NCBI GenBank assembly: GCA_000711775.1
Contig: ARYC01001080.1
Coordinates: 1-64,000 of the forward strand
Source: Oxytricha trifallax
Taxonomy: Eukaryota; Ciliophora; Spirotrichea; Sporadotrichida; Oxytrichidae
DNA: 64,000 nucleotides
Direction: 5' to 3'
Shown: positions 1 through 11,640 of the stretch, piece by piece
Layout of the letters: every line of letters starts with the position of its first letter
How positions within the stretch are numbered: position 1 is the stretch's first letter
The notes under the pieces: model-generated
What the model was told of the DNA's origin: nothing
Seen by the model: only the letters and a program-made list of their open reading frames with translations
Database searches by the model: none
Translations under genes and position numbers: made by a program

Positions 1-24
1 AAAACCCCAAAACCCCAAAACCCC
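1..24. repeat. C4A4 telomeric repeat, chromosome end
   Basis: Three exact copies of AAAACCCC open the window. The C-rich strand reads 5' to 3' inward, as expected at a left chromosome end. C4A4 is the telomere unit of spirotrich ciliates (Oxytricha, Stylonychia, Euplotes). Macronuclear nanochromosomes in this group carry a similar cap, but a gene normally starts within a few hundred bases of it. Here over 13 kb of repeats and transposons follow, which fits a germline telomere better. A transposon of the TBE type also carries C4A4 at its tips, but no transposase lies within the expected distance. Confidence 0.85.
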
Positions 25-404
25 ATTCTATAAAATTTTTATGTTTATCGAGAATTTTAGAATATTTTATAAAGAATTATTATTCGTATAAAAAATTTTT
101 AGAATAAATAATATTATTATTATTTTTTTATTTTATATTTAATATGTTAAAAAAGTGCGAAAATAGCCGTTTTTAGGGTTTTTTGCACTTTTTTGAATTT
201 TTTGAAATTATTATGATTTTTTATAAATAGATGTACTCATATCTCGAAAACAAAAAGTCATGTCGGTAGTCTTTAGCACCGAGTTTTTCTTAGAATTAAA
301 AGTTAAATCATAATACAATGACATTACCCCCAATAAAGCAATACTTTTTTACATGGACACTTTTGTGATCTATGAATGTCCCCAAATCCCCTATTAATAA
401 TATA
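25..404. other. AT-rich subtelomeric spacer
   Basis: No open frame with coding character is seen. The stretch is AT-rich and holds one G-rich/T-rich patch (about 168-200, GGGTTTTTTGCAC) and CCCCAAAT/CCCC motifs close to the repeat array (375-415) that resemble degenerate telomere units. Confidence 0.5.
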
Positions 405-1032
405 TCAAAACCCCACCTGTAAGCCAAAGAAAACCCACCTGTAAGCCAAAGAAAACCCACCTGTAAGCCAAAGAAAACCCACCTGTAAGCCAAAGAAAAC
501 CCACCTGTAAGCCAACGAAAACCCACCTGTAAGCCAACGAAAACCCACCTGTAAGCCAAAGAAAACCCACCTGTAAGCCAAAAAAAACCCACCTGTAAGC
601 CAAAGAAAACCCACCTGTAAGCCAAAGAAAACCCACCTGTAAGCCAAAGAAAACCCACCTGTAAGCCAAAGAAAACCCACCTGTAAGCCAAAGAAAACCC
701 ACCTGTAAGCCAAAGAAAACCCACCTGTAAGCCAAAGAAAACCCACCTGTAAGCCAAAGAAAACCCACCTGTAAGCCAAAGAAAACCCACCTGTAAGCCA
801 AAGAAAACCCACCTGTAAGCCAAAGAAAACCCACCTGTAAGCCAAAGAAAACCCACCTGTAAGCCAAAGAAAACCCACCTGTAAGCCAAAGAAAACCCAC
901 CTGTAAGCCAAAGAAAACCCACCTGTAAGCCAAAGAAAACCCACCTGTAAGCCAAAGAAAACCACTTAAGCCAAAGAAAACCCACCTGTAAGCCAAAGAA
1001 AACCCACCTGTAAGCCAAAGAAAACCCACTAG
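405..1032. repeat. 22-bp subtelomeric tandem array (about 28 copies)
   Basis: The unit is CCCACCTGTAAGCCAAAGAA plus AA (22 bp), repeated head to tail about 28 times with very few changes: a few single-base variants near 510-590 and one shortened unit near 957-979. The CCAAAGAAAACCCACC part resembles a degenerate C4A4 repeat. All three minus-strand frames stay open simply because the unit has no TGA and few other stops, so the long apparent proteins here are artefacts. High similarity between copies suggests recent expansion or homogenisation. Confidence 0.9.
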
Positions 1033-2466
1033 CTCTATATAAAATATATAAATAAATGAAAATTAAAAAATATTTTCTTAAAAATCCTTTGACCACAGAG
1101 GCACAGAAATTATTTTTCATATGATTATATTAGTTATTTATTTGGCTTTACATATTAAACTATTTAAAATTAACATAAGTTTATATTTATAATAGTTTAT
1201 TTATATTAAAAATATCATTATGAATGTATTTAAATAATAAACAATATAGGTCATCATATATTTCATATCAAATTAGTCGCGTTTTCAGGGTTTTGGTAAA
1301 TTTAATGAGTAAGTACTCACAAATAAAGAATCAAGTATCACTAACTATTTAACAGATCTCTTCAAATAAAAATCTAACTTGATATAATTTCTTACTACTT
1401 TTTATTGATCAATCTAGCATTTATATAAATCAAAATTTTCTTTAGTAGTAACCACAAATCTGACTATATTTTGTAAACTATATTTTGACTTATATTTTAG
1501 AAACTATATGGTAAGTAAAGAAACTTATTATTTAATTACAATTTTTTTAAGCTTTTGTAAACACTGTTCATAAGCATAATGGTTTTAATGACTAAAATGA
1601 TATTTTTAATTTTATTACCTCATCTATTTTTATGTTTTAATATATAAAAGATAAAATATTAATATTTAACTTTAATAATTTTTTATATTTAATTATCAAT
1701 TGCCATCTATAAATAATTTCATAGATGTATTAATAACCAATTATATTAAAAAATTATCTATAAAGAAGGGAGTAACAATAAAAATAAATTCTCAGGGGAT
1801 CTGCCACTTACCCCGGCAGGGTTCCACCCTTGCAACCCAAAAAAAGGGAAATGCTGTCCCTTATAACCTGGCTTTGGTCTATGCATCAGCAAAATTCTTA
1901 TGATTAATAACTTCAATATAAATTAACTAATATTAGATATAAATATAATATAACAAAATAATTATAAAATGCTAGTTATCTTTGTTAACTCTATCATTTT
2001 ACTGTTAGGGATTGCATGGTGTTCATATATTTTCTTTGAATTTAAAAATTTATTCTTTGGTTTAATCTATTCTATGTTCAGCATTATAATTGATGATTAT
2101 CATTTTTTTGTTTTTTTATTTGGCTTTATATTGGGTTTTGGGGAAAGGGGTTTTAGGGTTTTCATAATAAATAAATTTACAAATGCAACAATCTTTTATC
2201 ACTTACACAATTTTTAAACTTATTAATTAATTCGGGTTTTCTTATCAAAATTATCAGGTTTTCTTATCAAAATAATCGGGTTTTGAGGGTTTTTGTTAAT
2301 TTAATGAGTAAGTACTCTAAAATAATCTTAATTATTATTAGATACATATCTTTTATTATTATTTTAATGTATATAATACATTTCAAGAGTTATTTTATAT
2401 TTTTAATAATAAATTCTTCTTTATATATAATTATTATTATTCAAGATTTGTACTCTGCAAGGTAGT
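1033..2466. other. gene-free subtelomeric spacer
   Basis: Mostly AT-rich sequence. Two things stand out. One is a GC-rich patch at about 1790-1880 (CCCCGGCAGGGTTCCACCC and a following GGGAAATGCTGTCCC) in otherwise roughly 80% AT DNA. The other is a duplicated ~45-bp segment at 1276-1320 and 2275-2320. Short hydrophobic open frames (1969-2217, 2283-2465) are phenylalanine/isoleucine-rich, as AT-rich noncoding DNA gives, and are not called genes. Confidence 0.5.
1276..2320 (+). repeat. pair of ~45-bp direct repeats (1276-1320, 2275-2320)
   Basis: Both copies carry GTTTT.AGGGTTTT followed by TTAATGAGTAAGTACTC. They are about 85% alike by eye and lie 1 kb apart in the same orientation. The function is unknown; they may be ends of a degenerate subtelomeric unit. 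Confidence 0.6.
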
Positions 2467-2830
2467 AGTCAGTAAAGCCAAAATATTTTTTCTATTACCA
2501 ACTTTATATGATGTTTTTGAAGGTTCCAAGTCGAGTGAAGCAACTTATTTTTAAATTTTAAGGACTTTTTAAAATTTCTTGATGACTGGTTACGAATCTC
2601 AAGTCAAAATATTTTTACGATGACACACTTTAGGAACTGTTATTGGGGGCTCCAGATCAAATGAGCCAACTTATATATTCAATATTCCTGTTTTTCAAAC
2701 TTTTATGATGACTGGTAAAGAATCTCTAGATAGCAGTCACTGAACTAAAAATATTTTTCAATGACCGACTTTTGATAAGGTTTAAGGAGGATCCAAGTCG
2801 AGTGTAGAAACTTAATTTATTAATATGACA
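2467..2830 (+). repeat. degenerate ~135-bp tandem repeat (2.5-3 units)
   Basis: Three successive blocks share the order: CAGTAAAGCC/AAGTCAAAATATTTTT, then a CCAACTTT/CACACTTT/CGACTTTT box, then GG.TCCA.ATCGAGTG-like, then CAACTTAT, then GATGACTGGT(T/A)A.GAATCTC. The blocks begin near 2467, 2602 and 2734, and the third is truncated. Divergence between units is substantial, so the array is old compared with the flanking 22-bp arrays. Confidence 0.65.
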
Positions 2831-2880
2831 TTTAAAAAATGGGGGAAATTTCAAGATCCCAAAACCGCAACATAAAGATT

Positions 2881-3030
2881 ACAAAACCCCAAAACCCACC
2901 TGTAAGCCAAAGAAAACCCACCTGTATGCCAAAGAAAACCCACCTGTATGCCTTAAGAAAACCCACCTGTAAGCCAAAGAAAACCCACCTGTAAGCCAAA
3001 GAAAACCCACCTGTAAGCCAAAGAAAACCC
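2881..3030. repeat. second 22-bp array (6 copies) with interstitial telomere-like start
   Basis: Six copies of the same 22-bp unit as at 405-1032, in the same orientation, more variable (CTGTATGCC variants and one unit with an added TTAAG). The array is preceded directly by AAAACCCCAAAACCC (about 2884-2898), a nearly two-unit C4A4 tract. The arrangement telomere-like tract + 22-bp array therefore occurs twice, consistent with an old chromosome end or a subtelomeric duplication. Confidence 0.8.
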
Positions 3031-3379
3031 GCATTAAAATTTTCTTTTTCTTTTAACAATCTTAAATTTTGATTATATATAATATAAGTTATTAAATTTA
3101 ATCTCTTTTTAACAATTAATAACTTATTTTTTTTATTCTATTTATTTACTTTTATTTTTGTCATTTTATTACATTCTAAATGGTGTTAATATTTTTTTAT
3201 AATTCAATTTTTATTAAATTACCATATTTTTTTATTACAAATTATACATTTTTAAATTATATTCGATTTTAATATACTCTTTTTACTTATTTTTATAATT
3301 TCTATTAATTCAAATTATTTTAAATAATAAAATCCCAAGAGTATTATTCTTAATAAGGCTAATAAAAAAAAGTATTAGA
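3031..3379. other. AT-rich spacer
   Basis: Very AT-rich and low complexity, with no frame of coding character and no repeat recognised. Confidence 0.5.
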
Positions 3380-4500
3380 GACCCTTTTAACAACAGTTTT
3401 GAAATTTTATTGATCTTATATAAGTTGTCAGCAACGCCTTAATTGTGTTCTACTATAATTTTGTTAACCCGATCCATGACATTTCTTATGTTCTTTTCTA
3501 CCTTTTCATAATGGTGATCGTGCTTGTACTGAGACTGGTTTATAATTTTAAGCTAACTGGAATATTTCTCGGTCAATTTTTATATGCTTTTATAATCGCT
3601 TTTGATGGTTTTTGTGAGAGCGTATATATTCATTCACTCTTCTTACATGCTAGCCAACGACTCCTAAGTCGTAATTCTTATTTTGGGTGCCTCATTCTTG
3701 ATATCTTAGACTAAATCTGAAATGTTTATTCTATTTCTTCTTTTCCCAAATTAATTTGCTCATAGATCGTTGGTATGTCAGTATTTCTGAATTTCAGCTC
3801 AAATTCTAGGTCCTTATTGCATACTTCAGCACCTTGATTATTGAGATTAGCCAGCACGTCTGTTTCAAGAATTTTAGGTACTTTAATCAGCAGTCTATCA
3901 TACATATCCTTCATTGAGCTAGTTGTCAGCTCTTCGAACCTTTTTTTAGATTAGTTCATCTATCAAACTCAACTCGGGAACGTGGTATCTCATTAGGTTT
4001 CCGGTACTTCTTTTCTGTGAGTCTCTAGTTTGTGGATAAGGATAATGCCTAAAATTTTTTACTCTAACAATAGATTCGTTCATATTGGCTTATCGATGAT
4101 TTTTATTAATTCATTGTGGGTCTGTTGTTGTTTTGTAAATGCAATTTAGCCCGACTTTGGAGTGGCCTTTTTCTAATTCTATAATTGAGACTTAGAGGGA
4201 GTATTGCTTTTGTATTATGATTTCCTGGCATTTAAAGTGTTGATTTGCCATTCCTTATGCATCATGATAGTTTCAGGTCTGAACCTTTCTTGTAATTATA
4301 GTTTACCCTGCTTGTATGATTTTTGGCCATAATCTTGTGCTTCTTAAGAAGTTCCAAAATATTTGTACTCTTATTTTCGCACCTAAGATTCGTAATTTGC
4401 TCATCGTTGAAAAACTCCGCTGTATATCCTTAATTCTCTAGTGTTTAGTTAAAAGTCGCGACCTATTGAAGCTTCTTATTTGCTTTCTTAATTAATGCCT
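3380..4500 (-). pseudogene. frame-broken coding remnant, helical protein of unknown function
   Basis: With TAA/TAG read as Gln, the minus strand holds a chain of protein-like stretches in changing frames. From 5' to 3' on the minus strand they include ELLKKHKIMAKNH, RFRPETIMMHKEW, RHYPYPQTRDSQK, RYHVPELSLIDELI, then MKDMYDRLLIKVPKILETDV (3914 downward) and finally a coil with MDRVNKIIVEHN. Composition is charged and helix-forming, unlike the noncoding neighbours. Frame changes occur at least four times without clear GT..AG introns. Either small IESs whose pointers I could not fix separate the pieces, or the gene is decayed or germline-limited. No family is recognised. Confidence 0.45.
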
Positions 4501-5091
4501 TGCCTCTCTTAGGAGTTAATTATTTTTATAATATTGGCCTATTTATAGAGAGGAGTGTTGATAAATATAGTAGAGCTCATTTACACAGGAATTGTAATTT
4601 TTATATTGTAACTATATTATCTGAGTTTATAAATTTTAATTTATTATTTTTGCTCAATCAACTTCTAATCTTACAAATATTAATTCTTTAATAAGTAGTT
4701 TTAATTATCTATAAGTATTTCAAACTATTGCATACACATACAAAATCTACCGAAATCACTTACTTACTATTTTTTTTTATTATAGATCATAAAAAATGTT
4801 TGAGCTTTCATGAATACAACCAGTTTCATATAAAGTGAAGTGTGTTCTAAAGTTTATAGAGTACTCAAATGTCTTACACTACTTAGTAGATTTGTAATGT
4901 GTTGTCTTTGTGTAATCATTAATCTTTTTACTTATAATTTCTTAGAATAGAAATATTTTTGTAATACTTTGTAAGAGTTTCTCATTTTTGTAATACTTTG
5001 TTTGACTTTGTAATACTTTTTTTTAAAAAAAGTGTTTTAATTTCATTTGTACAACACATTGAAACAACTAAAATTTCAGGTTTTATATTAA
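4501..5091. other. AT-rich spacer with short direct repeats
   Basis: No gene is seen. Between about 4956 and 5015 the motif TTTTTGTAATACTTTG recurs three times with 10-25 bp between copies, just outside the left end of the transposon. Confidence 0.5.
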
Positions 5092-5129
5092 GGAGTAATT
5101 TTAACCACCCATAGGTTAATTTTTACTCC
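5092..5129. repeat. left terminal palindrome of the transposon
   Basis: GGAGTAATTTTAACC, an 8-bp loop, then GGTTAATTTTTACTCC: each arm is nearly the reverse complement of the other. The same structure, slightly diverged, closes the element at 9269-9307. Confidence 0.65.
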
Positions 5130-6222
5130 TAATATATTTGTTGACTATTCAGATAAATAATTTTGACAATTTTAAATTCTAAGCGATATAATTATTTGTT
5201 AACTGTTAAAGAATTAAAAACTTTAGTAATCAATTAATTTAAGTAAAATCATAAAATTATTATCCTATTAATTAGGCTATAGGTTCAAAGGATTTTCCTC
5301 CTAGTCAATAATTCCCCCTTCATGAAGTTGCATCACCAAATGTTAATAGTTGACAAAATCATCAACTTGCCCCCTTAAGACGTTGATTTCATTTGTCACC
5401 CTCTATTTCTATTTCATAAATTCCTCTTTGTTAGGTTATTTAGACTTTCTTTTTTTACTCTACTTGAGTAAAAATGCTGATCTACCTTTACTTCCTAAAC
5501 AAAGTGTGAGTTAATATAATAAGCTTACCACTAAATAAAATAGAATTATTCAGAGCATCAATGAATTGAGCCTTCATATGAACAAGATTATTTTAAAAAG
5601 TATAGAGTCTTTGCTTTCGCTATTCTTTAGCACTCTTTATCATATTGTTAAATCCATCAGTATCTAAGGAAAGCAGAATATTTTTATTCATTTTTGTCTA
5701 AATTTAGCCAATCCATTTAATCGGGGAAATATTTCAAAAGGATGGCAAGCCTTCATCATATGAGAGAAAGCCATCATATGTGAGACCTTCTATCTGTGGA
5801 GCAGCAGAAACTATTACATCGTTTAGTTTTAAGAACTATTGAAATTTACTAACAAATATATTGCCTCCTTTTCTCATATTAATATACTTTGAAAGAAGTA
5901 TATTAATAGGAGCAATTCATTTTGGGCAAATATGCCCCACATTCCTATATCAAAAATCATACAGTTCTTTCTTGGACCCAATTTTATTCCTCAATTGACT
6001 CACATGGTTTTCTTGCAAATTGTAGTTTAAGTTCATATATTAAGTTTAGAGTTACTGAAAATTAATGTATATTGCCCTAAAAACAATAATAGGGGTTAAT
6101 TAAAATATGCTTTAAATTTAAAAATAGTTAGTAGCAAACTAATTTACTTTACTTCACAGTAATTTATCTATATAGAAATAATTTTAAAATAAAGTTTAAT
6201 AATTTTATAAATAGAAAATGGA

Positions 6223-7800
6223 AAGTCACATTAATGACAAATATAAGCAGTAAGATATTAGAGAACTTTTTGCATCAGGAAATGTTTTGAATTTTTCAAA
6301 AAATAAAATATTGAAGATTCTAATAATATTTCAAATAATGAAATTGATCCAAGAGATTAAATTGTACTTTGTAAGACTACTTGCCTAATTGTGCCTGGAC
6401 ACTACGATATAGAGAATTTAAATTTAGTTTCACTAACATAGTCAAGAATCAAGACTTTTGAAGACACTCTTTTATAGAGAATTGATGGGTAGACCTATAA
6501 CACTGTCATTATTGTTCTAAGGCGTCTAATCTTTTCGGATAGCTCTGACAGATAGGTAGAAAATGACTTATCTAAAGAATAAACTGATAAAAAAATTTAG
6601 CTAATACAAAAACTACATAATTCTTATTATTCAGAAAATAAAGTAAGCGGTAAAAAAATTAGATATAATAATAACTTTCACAAAGAAATTTTGAAAATTC
6701 ATAATTTGACATTTATCCTTAAACTCTAGATTTGTAAGTTGATTAGTTAACCATCAACAATACTAAAATTTAAATTTTAGATAAAAATTAAAAGCTTTTC
6801 CAAAGACTCAAAACAATAAGCTGAGATTTAAAGAAATGAAAAATTTCTTCGCTTATTTTTATATCAGGGATGCTCTAAGATGTAGTTAAGACACGCATTA
6901 AAGTGAGCTGATGCTAGATATATAAGATAATTGGAACTATTTCACAAAAATTGGACCAAAAAATAATTATTTTAGACCAACAATAAACTTTTCAAGACAA
7001 GAATCATCATTTAAGTTATAAACTCTCTGCTATATTTCATAAACAGTAAATTCAATCTGCTAGACAAATTCAATAGAGCGTAAATCAAACTCTTTGAATT
7101 AATATATCAACTAAAAAAATAAGAATTATCATGACTACAGCTCTAGGTTTAAGGTATAAGAAAGTTTATATGATTGACAGAAGAACAAATAGAAACGACT
7201 ACTTAAAGTAAAGATAACTTGCAGCCTTTAACTATGTCTAGTATTTGAATGATGATAAAACTTTGATCAATATTTATGAAATAGTATTTAGAATTAATAT
7301 TATATTAGGAAAAGCTGGAGTTAAAAAGGTTTGAGAAATTATAATGATTAATTAGTTCGAGTATACGGTGTCAACATGATAGCTGCGGAACTAAGCGATG
7401 GCAGAGTATTTTTCACACGAAATATTGAGAAAAAAAACAATAGAAGTACAGAGATTTTTCATTCTTTAGATCATTGATTATCTGGATTAAAATTAGATTA
7501 GCTGAAGACCAAATGTATTTTTTATTTTAGACAACGAAACTTATCACAAAAGTATTGTCACTCTCTAAAAGTTTAGATTGTTCTGTATTTCAGTCATGCA
7601 TCTCGGCCCTTATTAATTTTATTTAGATCCAATAGAAAAATTCTTTGCAGCAATTAAAAAGGATAAACCATAGATGCTTAAGTCATCTAGCAGAGAAGAG
7701 TTTATAAAAAATTAACTCAAAAGATTTTGAATGGATTAAGAATAGTTTTTTTAGCTGCCTTTATCATGATAAAGATGCATGATACTTAAAGAAAATTTGA
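6223..7800 (+). pseudogene. Tc1/IS630 (DDE) transposase relic
   Basis: Reading TAA/TAG as Gln, the 3' half carries LDNETYHKS (about 7527-7555) and YLDPIEKFFAAIKK (about 7620-7665). These match the LDNA..HKS and PELNPIE.FW motifs around the second Asp and the Glu of the Tc1/IS630 DDE triad. The position of the first Asp, expected as I-D-E, reads NIYEIVF (about 7255-7275), so the residue is Tyr. The N-terminal part (from ATG 6223) is helix-turn-helix sized but unclear. Several frame changes and TGA codons separate the blocks, so the gene is dead. Confidence 0.65.
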
Positions 7801-8039
7801 TGTTAAATAATTTTATTTTATATATTCATGCTTGACTGAGAGATGAAATATTACTAATTTAATTATAATTATAAAAAACAAACACCCTAAATAAATTTAT
7901 TTTAAAATAGAGTTGAATTATTAAATAAGAATTATTTTATACATATAAGTTAATTTCTCACTTTATTAGATAATTTCAAAACTTAATTATTTATATTTAG
8001 TTTTTAGATAAATTATTTAGTTAATTAATTAGTCAAACT

Positions 8040-9286
8040 AATTTAGTTATTCTCAATTCTTCTTCCATTCTATTTCATTCCCAATATGGACTGTATGCAT
8101 TTTATTTGAAATTTCTATTGAAGATCTCTAATCTGTACTCTTCTCCAAATAACCCATTAATGATGTCCCAAAACTCTAATGTTTCCTCTGAAAGCTCTCT
8201 TCTCTCTGATTTTATTTCATTTGGAATTCTTTCAATTGTGCTTGCCTATAGACTGCCTTTGATACCAATTAATAATACTCCTTAGAATATTGTGGACTTT
8301 TAATATTTCTTGAATTTTTCTTATTTGTGAGTTTTATTCATTCAAGTGTCTTAAGCACATTATAACCTTATTCTTTTAAGATTTGAATTCCATCCTTCTA
8401 AGAGGGTCCATTAAAATATGATGTCTTCTGTTTAAATCTAATTTAATGATGTTTGTCTTAAACTCTTAATTGATAGGTATTGAAAAGGGAGTTACCTTTA
8501 CCCTTTCCAGAGATTATCTTGCTTTGACAACTATCTTAAATAAAGACCCAATCACTTTTAACATCTTAATCTTTAAATTATCCCAGAGAAAATCATTCCT
8601 CACTTCTGACCTGAGTTTGATTGGTAATTTATTACTGAACTACTTTTGAAGTAACTTATCCATTTTTTACAAATGTATCCATTTCTTACCTAATAGATAA
8701 ACTCTGGTAGTTTGTAACTCTGATTATTTTGGGTCTAACTATGACTTTTAAAATCTCATTTCACCATAGTTCCATCTATCAAGAACCTTTTCATCATATA
8801 TTTTTTGCTTTTTAGGCATTGAGGCTTTGTCTACTATATCGCACTATTTCATGTGTCACTTACAGTTAAAAATTGTCTCATAAGTCAGTCAGCATATCAA
8901 GTTTTGCAATAAGTCTTCTACTCTTTGAATTCTGTGATATAATCAGCATATTTTCGATTTGTTCCAATGATTTGCTCAGGTCTATGAAGTTGCATAAGGT
9001 GTTTTGCAATATGGGCAAATGTATTCTTCTTACTTCATTTATTCATCTAACTCATATTTTATTTGATCGTTGATAATTATCTCTCTTTGAACTGTTTATA
9101 AGCTCTACATCTTTCACTGGTTCTTATTGATAATATTGTCTTTGATATTTGGTCTTTTTGACTAGATGAATCGAAAAATTGGAAGAATTTTAAATATTCA
9201 CCAGTTCTCATGGTGCTTTTGAACTTTGCAAAAGTAAGAGTATATCGAACTTTTATATATACAACTTGGGAGTAAATTTTAACCAT
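8040..9286 (-). pseudogene. second transposon gene relic, possible zinc-knuckle protein
   Basis: From ATG 9286 the minus strand reads about 80 codons (…SERCRAYKQFKERQLSTI…) to a TGA. Further protein-like blocks follow in other frames, including EEYICPYCKTPYATS with a CxxC pair, and later RWNYGEMRF, LRSEVRNDFLWDNLKIK and HHILMDPLRRMEFKS. Composition is charged and clearly coding-derived, but it is interrupted by several frame changes. By position it would match the zinc-finger gene of TBE elements, an assignment made from layout, not from detected homology. Confidence 0.45.
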
Positions 9287-9307
9287 ATACAGGTAAATTT
9301 TTACACC
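9269..9307. repeat. right terminal palindrome of the transposon
   Basis: GGAGTAAATTTTAACC, a 7-bp loop, then GGTAAATTTTTACACC. It is related to the left palindrome in either orientation, as expected if both termini descend from one palindromic end. Confidence 0.6.
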
Positions 9308-11466
9308 GAAAAGAGGATAAAATATATTAATCTAGCTATTTACAATCTTGGTGTTCAAAATGGGCAAACAAGTTTATTTTTTAAGTTTAATTTAGAATTT
9401 TATAATATAATAATTAGAGAACTTAGAATATTATGGATATAAAATGAAGATTTTTACGAATGTTCTTTAAAGTGGACTTCTTACGATACATTTACCTGAT
9501 ATAAGTGGTTAATTTGCAATTATCCTTTCAATATCACAGTGCTAAAAGTATTTATTGATTCATAATTTCCAACTTGAATTATACTTACATTAAAATACTA
9601 AATGCTGCATTAACTTAGTCATATCTTAATGATATAAGACTTTAATTTAATTCATTATATAAGCAATCTTGATTAATATAAATTTCATTACTTTTACCTT
9701 ATTAAATAAATATAAATCTTCTAATTGAGCCCATATTAAATATTATAATCAAACAAACATTTATTAAATAATTATTATAGTTCTTTTGGAATAATACTTT
9801 AATTTATAATTAAACCATATATATTAAGAATTTAAATAATATTGGCGATTTTAATACTTTTGTGATGTATATTAAATTAGCAAAAATATGCAATAATTAT
9901 AAATTACCATAAATTAAGCTATTATATTTATTATTTATTTGCTTTTCCTTGAAATAGGTAAAAAACTGTAATTTTACATTATTTGCCATGCTATTTGACC
10001 AAATTTATCTACTAACTTCAGTTAAACCCTACAAATCAAATCAATAGAAATTATAATTAAAAGGTTTTGGGGTTTTCTTACAATTCTATAAAACTTTCAT
10101 AATAATTTGTTTAATTTGGTGTGTTTAATTATAAAAGGTTAAATTCTCTGAATTAATTGTTTTTTTGATTATTATATAAAGTTTGAATAATAGATCGTTT
10201 AAGGAGATAGATTTAATTACAGTCTTAAGTTTATAAATTAAAATATAATTGCTTCTAACATATGGCCGCAATTTTAAATAATCAAATGAATATAATTTTA
10301 TTGCTTTAATTTTACAAATTTCGGATATTTAATTAATTAATATAATATTTATATTAAACTGATTAAACTACTTAAAAAGAAGAAGTCACAGGCTAACTTA
10401 AAATCATAATGCCGATTTTCAAATAAAACCTATATCACAAATTTTACTCAAAGCATACTAGTTATAAACATCAATAAGAAATGATTTAGCTAATACTCAT
10501 GAAATATACCCTTTTAATAGTCCTTAAGGTAAAAAATACACAAAAACTCCATCTCTTTATAGACACTAAAACAGTGTAATTAAAATCCATTTTTAACAAT
10601 TATAAAAAAATTCTTGATAAATATACTCATAGCGAATTAAAAATAAACAATTCCTAAATTAAATTAAAATAAAAACTGATATTAAGGTTAAATGGATATG
10701 GAAAAAATTTAACAAATGGTAATAAAAATGCAAATTAAGTTTACTGTAGTTAATATGAACCTTACTTGGATAATAACTTGCTAAAATTTACCTTACAATT
10801 AATTATTTAATAAAGATATATTTAATATTCCTATGAATAAACTTTAGAAAGTTTGAATCCTTTTTTTATGTGTGTCTTATTTTAAACATTTTAAACCGTA
10901 TTAAAATTTATGAAAAAGCACCGGCTACAGATAAAGGGAAAACATTTTATGGAGCAAAGTAAAATTAATTGAGTTGAATTATAAAGAATTGTTTATTGGA
11001 TTTTACATATCATGAAACATGTTTAGTTGGATTTAAAGGTAACGAGAATTAACTTGAATAATTTTTGGGAAAATAGATTATGGATATACTATAACTGAGT
11101 AAACTAGAGAACTTTCTTAAAAGCCAAAATATTATAGGAGATTGTTGAAAAGTATACCCCAATAGGATTCTACTTGAAAATCTTAGCAAAAAATACATAA
11201 TGCTTATCTAAGTTTTTGTTAGCATTATAAAACTAACTTAAAAGATTAATAAATATTGATATTTCTTTTGAATAATATCAGAATGTTTTATAATTTTAAT
11301 TATATCATGAGATACAATAAAGATCTCTTTATTCTTATATTTATTTATATTATGAAAAATATATTTGAACAAATTACCAAAAAATTGTTTTAAGGTCTTA
11401 AAGTTTCTTTTAAATGATATGAGTAATTAAATTAATTATTAAAAATTATAGCATTTATGATTATTT
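9308..11466. other. long AT-rich intergenic region
   Basis: More than 2 kb without a frame of coding character on either strand. The only G-rich feature is GGTTTTGGGGTTTTC at about 10063-10077, one interstitial G4T4-like unit. The rest is low-complexity AT with no repeat structure that I can see. Confidence 0.5.
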
Positions 11467-11481
11467 TAAAATTTTGGGTAT

Positions 11482-11640
11482 TGACGTCAGGAGGTCAAAG
11501 ATGACGTCCTTCAGTCACAGGTGACGTCAGGAAGTCACAGATGACGTCTGGAGGTCACAGGTATCGTCAGGAAGTCACAGGTGACGTCAGGAGGTCACAG
11601 ATGACGTCTGGAGGTCACAGATGACGTCAGGAGGTCACAT
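11482..11640 (+). repeat. 20-bp GACGTC minisatellite, left arm (8 copies)
   Basis: The unit is GACGTC(A/T)GGA(A/G)GTCACAG(A/G)T. Eight units are in register, one with ATCGTC in place of GACGTC. It is CpG-bearing and much less AT-rich than anything nearby. It pairs with the inverted array at 12616-12705. Confidence 0.85.

Larger units (their letters stand above)
5092..9307 (+). mobile_element. decayed Tc1/IS630-type DNA transposon (~4.2 kb), TBE-like layout
   Basis: The element is delimited by two related palindromes of about 38 bp (5092-5129 and 9269-9307). Between them lie a + strand DDE transposase relic (about 6223-7800) and a - strand second gene relic (about 8040-9286). Length and two-gene content recall the telomere-bearing elements (TBE) of hypotrichs, which encode a 42-kDa Tc1/mariner-like transposase and a zinc-finger protein. 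However, no C4A4 is present at these ends, so it may be a different family. Both reading frames are interrupted. It is likely germline-limited and removed during macronuclear development. Confidence 0.65.

Noticed and set aside
1-24. C4A4 tract as the tip of a TBE transposon
   Set aside because: No transposase relic lies within 4 kb and no matching inverted end with C4A4 is found; the orientation and adjacent subtelomeric array fit a chromosome end better.
405-1032. CRISPR-like array
   Set aside because: The units abut without unique spacers and the genome is eukaryotic.
308-1120. Long minus-strand proteins made of WLTGGFSLAYRWVFFGLQ-type repeats
   Set aside because: They are translations of the 22-bp tandem array; three frames are open at once because the unit lacks TGA, which is what a simple repeat gives, not coding selection.
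1969-2465. Two hydrophobic open frames (82 and 60 codons)
   Set aside because: Ile/Phe/Tyr-rich composition of AT-rich noncoding DNA, no neighbours, no conserved motif.
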